Positions 55,876-64,000 of a stretch of DNA of 64,000 nucleotides are shown piece after piece. The notes beneath the pieces were generated by a model. It had not been told where the DNA came from. It worked only from the letters and a program-made list of their open reading frames with translations, and searched no databases. Position 1 is the stretch's first letter. Every line of letters begins with the position of its first letter. Location of the stretch: NCBI GenBank assembly GCA_028752905.1, contig JAQNBH010000013.1:15560816-15624815 (forward strand), given 5' to 3'. Origin of the DNA: Cladorhizidae sp. MBARI D1340-BT2 (lineage: Eukaryota > Porifera > Demospongiae > Poecilosclerida > Cladorhizidae). Both the position numbers and the translations under genes were made by a program.

Positions 55876-58800
55876 AAGAAATACCACATTTATGAATTGG
55901 ATGAATGTGATCATTGAGAAGGTGTACAAGTAACTGGTTGATAAATGGTTTAAACAGAAAAAATCAACAATTTTTTAGAAAGGAAGCGAACCAATGCAAG
56001 CAAAGCAGGTGCACTGGCCAATAAATATCTCAAGCAAGAAGTATAGGATCACAAGCATGTTGACAAGTATGGACAGCCAGAAAGTTGTCAAGAATAATGT
56101 AGAGTTAAGCAAGTGTCACACTGTAAGCAGGCTAGATATCAGATGAGAGATTCTCCTCAACTATTCAACCAAGCAGGAAGAGCAGAGCGAGGAGATGAAA
56201 AAAATTGGATTTATAAAGTGCTACAACATGACCAGTTTAGCTTGTGGTTGGACATTTCAAGTGTTCTGTTCTGTGTTGAAGTTACCTGGATAACTATAAT
56301 ATGAAGGCAACATCTGGTGGATTCAAGAGTATACCTAATTCTGTCCTGGATCCGGGAAAATTATTTTCTATAGTGTCACAGAATCTGCAGTCCAGCTGTT
56401 TCTATGCACTTGGGATCAGATGTGCAGGAATAGTTGGGCAGAGTGCTGCAGGAGAGCAAGAAGGATTCCTCTGCTGTAAATAATGTGGATGTAAGATGTA
56501 ATCATGATAACCAGACATCAGGCTGGAAATTTTTTGAAAAGGAAGCGGAAGAATCTCTGCTGGTAAAAGCGAATGCATTCATAGTCAAGTGAAAGCCACT
56601 GTTGATAGCTGGGAAGCCTGAGGAGAAAAGGAAGCTATCAAATTATAGTCAGTTGGAGAACATTATCCATGGTTAAGTGATTGGAAATTTTGGAGGTAAT
56701 TTCTTTGAGCCAGTGGTGGCCAGGTGGATATCAAATCACTGAGGGAAGTGAGATAATCAGCACAAGGTACCTGTTAAGAGTAAGCTGAAAACTCTGGGCA
56801 ATGTTGGTACTTGAAAAAGGTAAAGTCAGCTCTACTGACATTACAAAATGTGTGGGACCTTGCTCTCTAAGAGTGCAGCAAGTGAACCAACTACAGCTAT
56901 GATCTTAAGATGTATTGTACAAGAGATAGGTAACATGCAAACAGAGAAACATAGGAGTAGACAGATTATTTTGAGAAAGTATGTATGCAGATAAGCTCTA
57001 ATGGAGATGAATGAGAGCACATCCATCAACAACTGGGAAAGAAGATGACAGTGCTGTCACTGTCAAGGAGGTTTTATTTTCTGAAAATATATGAGACCCT
57101 TCTAATATATCTACAGGAGTTCCAGAATTTGCCAGCAGTTATGGCACTGTAAGAAGACCAGAATAGCCATTGTGCTACTTCCAGTGATTTGTAAAACGCT
57201 TCCTGAATGGATCTTGTAGGAACCTTTCCCTCCAGCAGACTACTAGGACATATTATGTTCATGAGATCTGTGATCATATTATGAGGTATCCTGAAGTTTA
57301 ATCTTTTGGATGATTTACTCACTGATTGGGTAAACAATTTCCTTTGGGAGAATGTTACCAGAAACTTCATATCAATTGATTAAACAGGGCTATACCACCC
57401 ACAAGACAGTGTAATATTTTAAAAAGAACTTGCTCAACCTTGGCACGACTGAAGAGGGTAATTACTGTTGAGGGAGAAGCTAGAGAGTTCTGCAAACAGG
57501 CTCAAATAACTTCGAGAAGGCAAAATTCCCATGGACTTGGCAGGGTATCGTTGTGTGCAAGCACCAGCTAACAATGTTCAAATGTGAATTAGTCACTCGG
57601 CTCTTTGATTTCTAGTTATGCTGTATCTAAACTAAAGGCAATGGTGTTACAAAGAGGTGAATCCTATTGGTAAGGGTAACTACCTTTTGAGATTCAGATA
57701 GTGAGAAAAAAGCAGAAGGTATACTTGTGAACATGCTTTGGAAATGGCATATATCTAGGAGTGCCAATTATTTCTGTCAGGAATTAGCTGAGCAGGTTGA
57801 TAATCCAGATAAGATGATAATCCAGATAAGAATATATTTGTGGAGTGGCACTGGATAGCAAACTTTTTACCAGTATATAACCAGCAGACTAAAATTTAAC
57901 AGTAGACCTTTTAGAAAAATATAGGGATTTTCAAGTCTAGCAAGAATATATTTCCCTTGCTGAGGATCATTCATGATAGGAGAGCATCTTGTCATTCTAT
58001 AATCCGTGACCTAGGCATTCAAGGATATAGAGATTTAGGAAATCTGGCCAAGATATTATCTAGCCATCAACTAGGTAGGTATTATCAATTGTCTTACTGA
58101 AGAAGAAGGACAAAACTCTTAAGATTGGATGAGTAGGTTGGAGGATTGGGGTACATTTTTACTTTGATTTAATCTAGGTTAGTCCCAATATGAGTGAAGG
58201 ATCATATGAAGAATGTGTTCATTACACCAGTTGGTTTATTCCAGTGTTGCCCTTTGAATTTATGTGAGCACCTGCAACGTTGCGGAGTATGGTTGAAACT
58301 ATTAGATCGACTGGTAGAGATTAAACAAATTATATTTGACATTTGCAATGATCTAGTTGTACAAGATATCTGCTCTTCCAAAAGAACTCTAGTATCTAAA
58401 GGTTAAACTTGTTCCATTGATAAACCTTTGCAAGATAAATCTTAAGTGTAGACAAAACATCACAATCTCATATCTAGTTACATTTTATAAACATAAGTTA
58501 ACATTACAAGAATGTGCCAGTTGCCTCAGAAACTACATCAGCAATACAAACTCTGTTAACAGAGCAATTAATGTTTAGTAGTAAGCAAGCACAGTGGAAG
58601 CAAACATGATGAGACTGGAAAGAGAAAGTCTATTATGACACTTCATCCAATTTGATATGATTCAATAAAACATCCACTGGTGCATAATAACACCACTAAC
58701 TTAGTGAATATTGTTATTAAATGAAATAGTAACTCAAAAACAACATAGAGAGCAAAGCTGAAAAAGAATGAAACTGGTATATATATATTTGGAAGTTATT

Positions 58801-59381
58801 TTTTTAGGAACAATTATTGAGATAGAGGCAGTTTAATTGATTTTAATATATCACTAATGGCTAGAAGTCTTTGATGTATAAACAAACCTGTGGCCATCAA
58901 CCAGGTGATCATTATGGGATAAAATAAGCTCAGTTAGATCGATGCATTTCTTCTGAACAGAGCCTTGTTATACATGCTTTGAGTACATATGTTAGGCATG
59001 TTTTGTTCATCTGATATACCTTCTGCTGCATTTTAATATACAGTATAGCATATTATGTTTTCAATAGATAAGCAGGAAATGCATCATCAAAGTGCATAGC
59101 CGCAAAGGTTTCACATCCAAGGAAAGTTAGCAGTAATTTAATTTAGAAATAATTATAAGCTTCACCTTGCCCATAATATTGTAACAACATGTTAGGAAAA
59201 GAATAAAAATTTGCAAATTTTATTATAGCTCGTTGGCAACACACTCAAAGAGCCTTCAGGAAATAATCACTAGACATCAATATTTTTTATAAAAATAGCA
59301 TTCAGGAAGTTTGCCCCTAATCTAGTAAATATATATATATGTGATCCTGTTTATTTGTTTGTTATATTTTCTCTTCCCCAG
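55876..59381. other. Unresolved diverged DNA, possible upstream region of the YWTD gene
   Basis: No reliable gene. The plus strand from 56.0 to 58.1 kb has many short frames with a codon-like feel but frequent stops, for example RDSPQLFNQAGRAERGDEKN and SVLDPGKLFSIVSQNLQS near 56.1-56.5 kb. At 57,725-57,860, MLWKWHISRSANYF and ELAEQVDNPDKMIIQIRIYL faintly recall the RNase H/SR..DDW segment of DIRS retrotransposons, too weakly to call. From 58.4 to 59.38 kb the sequence is AT-rich and intron-like. No signal-peptide, LDLa or EGF exon was seen upstream of 59,382. Confidence 0.5.
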
Positions 59382-60407
59382 TTTCTACAGCACTGCAGTA
59401 TTTTTTAGTCAGCAGTCGCAATATTATTCATCAAGTTAGCTTGGATGGGACACGCAGCCATGTTCTTGTGTCTAATTTGAGTAGCACTATAGCACTGAAC
59501 TACGATTATAGGTAGAGTTTATAAACTTTTTGTAATAAACTTGATTCATTTCTACTTCTATATGGTGGAATCTTATGGTGGAATCTCTAGCTACTTTTTG
59601 TTTGTTTGGTATGAGAATAACAAATTTCTGTGAAAAAATGTCAATATTTTGCCTATTTTATATATCCTCCATTAAGTCAGCAAATAATAGAGATGGACCA
59701 GCTTTATTAAGTGCAGATAATTCGTTGTTTTGTATGACTAGTTCACAAAATGTTGAGTACATACAGTGTGTCTATTGCTGGTAACTTAATTGGTAAGATT
59801 AGGTGGTCAAATTTTAATAACTGATTTACTCTGGTGAGTAGCTACATATTGTCTACTGCAATTATTCATTTGGTTGTGTATTTACCAATGAAATGGCAAC
59901 TTTATTTGTGGTTGGTTGTAAAATTATATTTTTAGCTATAATTTTTTTAAAGAACAAACTTGTCAAACTCTTTCATTAGAATGGAAATACAGTTTCAGTG
60001 CTATGTCAATATATTATCTCTACAACAAAAGTTACATCAATGAAATCCATCAAGGATACCGTGAACACATTCAGAGTGATTCCTGGTAAGCGTATGTTTT
60101 TGTGCTGCTTTCCACTAGAGCAGAATTTCCAGAAACAGTAGCAACAGACCATTCAAATAAAAAGAAGAAAACTTGCAATGTTGTTATTATTATTTTTATG
60201 TTTAAGTTAAAGGGGTAATTGGATATATGTACATATACAAGTATATTCAGAGTCACTTTTCGATAAGAAAAGCTGTTAATTGTATTATTAACTTATTCAG
60301 GAGAAATAAGTTATATTGGACAGATGTGGCCAAGAAAACTATAATACAGTCAAATCTTGATGGATCTGGAATAATAACATTGTTGAGCCAAGGATTGGAT
60401 TTACCAG
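59382..60407 (+). CDS. Two exons of an LDL-receptor-type YWTD beta-propeller gene (partial)
   Basis: Exon a is 59,382-59,511 (130 nt), preceded by a long pyrimidine tract ending ctcttccccag and followed by gtagag. It reads STALQYFLVSSRNIIHQVSL, then DGTRSHVLVSNLSSTIALNY, then DYR. Exon b is 60,301-60,407 (107 nt), bounded by acttattcag and gtatat. It reads RNKLYWTDVAKKTIIQSNLD, then GSGIITLLSQGLDLPG. The phases match: exon a ends with AG, and the first G of exon b completes an arginine codon. The joined sequence gives ALNYDYRRNKLYWTDVAKK, the standard passage from one blade to the YWTD blade of LDLR class B repeats. Exon b ends in phase 1, so the gene should continue, but no further blade was found before the piggyBac element at 61.5 kb. 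YWTD propellers sit in secreted or membrane receptors of the LDLR/LRP/nidogen type; which one cannot be told. Confidence 0.82.
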
Positions 60408-61545
60408 GTATATTAGAATAATTTTTGTTGCAAATAATTGTCACAATTGATTGGATATAGCTATACATAATATATATATTCTTGTATATTGAAACACTAA
60501 AGTACACATTATTTGGATAAGCGAAATTTATGGATAGTGAAGCAGTGGTTACATTGAAACTAAAATGAGTGTGATAAAGAAATTAGTTTATATCAGCTGG
60601 CATCATGTCTCTAAAGAACCGCTAAATTAGAAGATAATACACGGCGTAAAGTTAGGTGTAAAGTCTTGATATTTTGTAAAAGAAGTAGTGGCTGCATTGT
60701 ATATTTAGCTGACAGGAGAAATGTTGTTTTAATGCTAATGAATAATTGATGCAAGTACAATGTACATATTCTGCATTAGTGTGCTTTATTTGATGACAAT
60801 GCAGTATATATGGATTAACCAAGTAAAGAAAGAAGCTTGATAAGTTCTGCAAGGTCTACAAAAATTGTTCTGTTATTAATAGGTTTCTGTTAACATTCTC
60901 TTCAAATGTTAGGACTTTTTATATGTAATACCATGCCATTGATTAAAAAAAACTTTAGCTAGTTCTATACCTTTATCAATAAGTATGTACTAATTACACT
61001 ACCATAGTTAGCAAGCTACTAAACTTTCGAATTGGAGTTCTGTACTTTTTACCTCGAAAATTACATTATTGTCATACCAACATGATTTGAACACGATTGT
61101 TAGAGAGCAAAATTTCACATTTCTTTCTGCGTTTTACTTTTCTTACTGCTATCACTGAAAAAATTGAACATTTTGGTTGGTTGACTAATAATGTTTTGAA
61201 TGTTTTTGCAATAGGAAGCAATTCAAATGGTATTAATCCACATATATCATTTTTACATTGTCACTAGTAGCTGTATAAAGTGAAAAAATTGAACATTTTG
61301 GTTGGTTCACTAATAATGTTTTGAATGTTTTTGCAATAGGAAGCAATTCAAATGGTATTAATCCACATATATTATTTTCACATTGTCACTAGTAGCTGAT
61401 AAATTTATATAAAGGAGTTTATTCTTTACAAATCATTAGCTAGCTAGCATTAGGCTAGCATTAGTCTAACAAAACTGCAGTAGAAAACACTAATTTCTGA
61501 AATTGGCAAGGATTATTGTGGAAAGCATTATTTGTTTGTTTTTAA
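60408..61545. other. Presumed intron or downstream DNA
   Basis: AT-rich without a recognised exon. It contains a 125-bp tandem duplication listed separately and ends at the TTAA-bordered piggyBac element. Confidence 0.6.
61157..61404 (+). repeat. 125-bp tandem duplication
   Basis: The block starting gaaaaaattgaacattttgg at 61,157 recurs at 61,282, and tcactagtagctg at 61,261 recurs at 61,386. The two copies differ at only a handful of bases (tgactaat/tcactaat, atcatttttaca/attattttcaca), so the duplication is recent. Confidence 0.95.
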
Positions 61546-62033
61546 ATAACCGATTAAACGGCGATACACCAATGGGTGTCATGCCCGTGCGCATGTTTTA
61601 AAATCACCAAAAAAGTTTTTTTAAGATACATAAGTGGACGAGACAAAAGTGTACAAACACAACCAGTTAAAAGTTATATCACGCCATCTACCTCCGGTGA
61701 TCGAATTGGGAGGCGGCGGATCCACAGTGTGGCATTGCCCTTCCACAAGTTAATTGAGAGCTTTGAAACAGATGGCGAGTAGCTTCTGAGGGAGCAATGC
61801 ACAAACAATGCTCAGAACGGCGGTTGACGCCAATTGGCATCATACCAAGCAGTCTCTTTATTCGCGCGACTCTTTACGAAGGATCCATTTCTGCGATACT
61901 GCTCTATAACACTTTAAGTTCATGATAGTGCCTTTATTATAATTATAGCACTTACTATAACATTTTTTTAGAAAACTGGAAAACAATTGTGACTTATTCA
62001 TATTAAAACATAATTAAAAATAGGATAACTATA

Positions 62034-63776
62034 ATGGCAAAAAGACAATGTTTCTCTTTGGAGGAGGTCCTCAAGGCATTGGAGGCAGATGGGGACTTTG
62101 ATGAGATGGAAGCGATGAGGAATTTGAAGGCCTGCAGGAAGGTAAGGAAATTTTAGTGAACAAATGTTTGAACAAAATTAATGTTGAATAAAAAAATAAA
62201 AAATATATATAAAATATGTAGATATTGAAGAGGAAGATGCTCATTCCTTCGCGATACCTGCCGCATTACACACCACACCTTTACCCAACCCATCTAGCCA
62301 AGTACATTCGAATGCCGCTTTTACCACACCCATCTCACTAAACGACTCCGCGGTTGCTTCCACATCAAACTCAGCAAACACTACTGCTACCTGCCACCTT
62401 TTACACCCATCGCTATCGACAACATGCACTTCCATATCCCAGACTACTTCAGTATCGACCTCACCCCACCCTAAACCACATCGTGTCGACCACACCCCAG
62501 CCTCAAACCACATCAGTAACCCCAGCCTCAAACCACATCAGTATCGACAACATGCACTTCCATTTCCCAGACTACTTCAGTATCGACCCCACCCCACCCT
62601 AAACCACATCAGTATCGACCACACCCCAGCCTCAAACCACATCAGTATCGACCACACACCCGCCTCAAACCACATCAGTATCGACCACACCCCAGCCTCA
62701 AACCACATCAGTATTGACCGCACTGACTTCCACACTCCAGCCTCGACCTACATCAGAAGCGACCACACCCATGCCTCAACTACACCTACTTACACACCCC
62801 AGCCCCAACTCAACATTATTACAGGCTCAACAACAAATCCAACCATCACCCACTTTCATTCCTTCCACTGCCACCTCCTCAGCCTTGCCATCCACTGTCT
62901 CTTCCACACAGACATTGCCTCCAGTTTGGTCACCAAACCTAGTGACCTCTACAATTTATCCATTCACATATTCCGTAGGACCTACAGTTCCTATACCGGA
63001 ATCACCACTATTTGACCTTTTTTTAACACCTAACATAGTGGAAGAGATACTAGATCAGACAAACAAATATGCTGAAGAAGTCATGGGTGCTGATGCCTAT
63101 TGTTTCTTGGAAAGAAATTACCAAGGATGACATTCGAGCATTCATAGGCTTTAGCATTCTAATGGGAATTATAATCACTAGCCATCCACAGACGACTATT
63201 GGAAGAAACCTATATCCCAAAGAATATCCAGGGATAGGTACAGGACTATTACAAGATTTCTACATGTTGTAGACAATTGTACACTGTCTCCAAGGGGCAG
63301 TGAAAATTATGACAGGCTGGGAAAATCTGACCTCTTGTCAGCCATTTTCAACACAAATATTCATCAATATACAAGCTGAACTGCGAGATTGCAATCAATG
63401 AGGCTATGATCAACTTTCAAGATCATTCATCCCTGAAGCAATACATGCCTGAAGCAATACATACCAATGAAACCCATCAAAAGAGGAATCAAGGTGTGGG
63501 TTCGGGCTGATTGCCGAAACGGTTTTTTCACACAGTTCGAGATATACACAGGGAAAAAGAAAGGTGCAGTTGAGCACCACTTGGGGGGAAGAGTGGTCAA
63601 GGACCTAACTGAGGACCTACAGGGCAAGTGCCACCACTTGTACTTTGACAGCTTTTTTACCTCCCATAGTCTGTTGGTTGATTTGGAGAGGAGAGGGATC
63701 TATGGATGTGGGACTGCCACGAAAGACAGGCGTGGTTTCCCTGAGGAGCTGAAGAAAGCCAAATTCAACAAAAGGT
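62034..63776 (+). pseudogene. piggyBac transposase (DDE_Tnp_1_7), broken
   Basis: The start is MAKRQCFSLEEVLKALEADG at 62,034. After a small indel near 62,111 the acidic DEEFEGLQE runs to a donor at 62,142; a 79-bp intron ends at atgtag, and exon 2 starts at 62,222 (IEEEDAHSFAIPAALHTT), phase matched. A Ser/Thr/Pro linker with 33-bp repeats follows. The domain starts VGPTVPIPESPLFDLFL, then TNKYAEEVMGADAYC at about 63,060. After a frameshift: KEITKDDIRAFIGFSILMGI, then in another frame SRDRYRTITRFLHVVDN. The first catalytic aspartate is replaced: CEIAINEAMINF has Asn (63,397-63,399) where the family has Asp. A 16-bp tandem duplication (tgaagcaatacatgcc) near 63,438-63,469 shifts the frame. 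MKPIKRGIKVWVRADCRNGF follows, then HHLYFDSFFTSHSLL with the second aspartate. Reading stops at 63,776, where aaaag|gtaaaa could be a splice donor. Confidence 0.87.
62440..62720 (+). repeat. 33-bp coding minisatellite in the piggyBac linker
   Basis: Copies of cctcaaaccacatcagtatc + gaccacaccccag repeat about six to seven times, the last four almost perfectly. In the transposase frame each reads PQTTSVSTTPQ. Upstream copies are shifted in frame by small indels. Confidence 0.92.
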
Positions 63777-63934
63777 AAAATGTGCACTAGATAAACACAA
63801 GTTAGGGGTCCTTCACAATTATCAACATTTTCACTAGTGTACAAAATGTACGTTAAGGGGGAGGGGGTAAAAACCTGCCGTATGCTCTCTATAAATAAAA
63901 AAAGACATCAATTTCTTTTTTATAAATTTAATAA
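63777..63934. other. Non-coding DNA after the piggyBac ORF
   Basis: No gene seen; contains a G-rich patch (aagggggaggggg) near 63,855. Confidence 0.6.
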
Positions 63935-63993
63935 CAATTATAACCAGAGACTCCCAATCTTGCAAGTGTCGAATGCTCTACCAAAGTGCGTCC
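63935..63993 (-). repeat. tRNA-like SINE head fragment
   Basis: The minus strand reads ggacgcactttggtagagca, then ttcgacacttgcaagattgg and gagtctctggttataatt. The TGGTAGAGC stretch is a typical tRNA D-arm/A box, and ctggtt near the expected place is the start of a B box whose GGTTCGAATCC consensus is lost. No proper anticodon or T stems fold, and an AT-rich tail follows, so this is a tRNA-derived SINE piece rather than a tRNA gene. Confidence 0.5.
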
Positions 63994-64000
63994 TAATTTT

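Larger units (their letters stand above)
61546..63776 (+). mobile_element. piggyBac-type element related to the one at 27 kb
   Basis: TTAA at 61,542-61,545 and an ATAA just before CCGATTAAACGGCGATACAC mark the left end; the latter is probably the true target with one change. The end matches 27,011 onward (CCGATTATAGGCGATAGACG) and continues with a shared gcgcatg at about position 43-46 of both. A partial inverted copy lies inside at about 61,820-61,850 (ggcggttgacgccaattggcatcat). The right end was not found by 64,000; the element may continue past the window. Confidence 0.72.

Noticed and set aside
57074..57370. 98-codon minus-strand ORF (MKFLVTFSQRKLFTQSV..)
   Set aside because: No recognisable motif, and the opposite strand reads about as well; probably chance in diverged DNA.
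62241..62531. Minus-strand ORF opposite the piggyBac linker
   Set aside because: It is the antisense of a low-complexity Ser/Thr/Pro coding region.
63935..63993. Functional tRNA gene
   Set aside because: The anticodon and T arms do not pair, and the B box is lost; a SINE fragment fits better.

Overview
The window is eukaryotic and almost certainly animal DNA. It is AT-rich and intron-bearing, with two exons of an LDL-receptor-type YWTD beta-propeller and transposon families common in marine invertebrates (piggyBac, hAT, pogo/Tigger, Mutator-like, and an unclassified DDE element). The overall character fits an early-branching marine invertebrate such as a sponge, but that is a judgement from memory of these families, not something the sequence proves. 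There is no bacterial gene organisation, operon or CRISPR array.

Layout. (1) 1-27,010: an uninterrupted tandem array of a 911-bp satellite, about 29.6 copies, running off the left edge. Each unit is compound: a 382-bp unique core plus six short monomers that alternate between two types, A1 and A2 (three A1-A2 dimers). (2) 27,007-32,037: a piggyBac relic that begins exactly at a TTAA inside the last satellite unit, a second piggyBac fragment cut by a pogo/Tigger insertion, then a second satellite family (B, about 150-170 bp) followed by divergent A monomers ending in a fold-back. (3) 32,039-35,435: a decayed DNA transposon with terminal inverted repeats of about 60 bp and a broken transposase on the minus strand. 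(4) 35.5-38.9 kb: a minisatellite, gene-poor DNA and a hAT C-terminal fragment. (5) 38,929-41,438: a compact hAT element with recognisable ends, subterminal repeats and a 614-codon ORF, the best-preserved gene here; one in-frame stop removes its last 55 codons. (6) 41.7-43.3 kb: a Mutator-like transposase relic. (7) 44.4-48.5 kb: a ZMYM1/DUF4371-type hAT relic split by a second, different hAT element. (8) 48.9-51.7 kb: minisatellites and a PGBD4-like piggyBac relic. (9) 52.1-55.9 kb: an older, diverged A1-A2 dimer array followed by B satellite. (10) 55.9-59.4 kb: unresolved diverged sequence. (11) 59.4-60.4 kb: two phase-compatible YWTD exons. (12) 61.5-64.0 kb: another piggyBac relic related to the first, and a tRNA-like SINE fragment at the right edge.

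No genes here work together as a host pathway. Apart from the YWTD exons the window is satellite DNA and a layered transposon graveyard. The most informative content is historical: how a simple A1-A2 dimer gave rise to a compound 911-bp satellite, the higher-order and mosaic variant pattern within the array, and the nested insertions that order the transposons in time.
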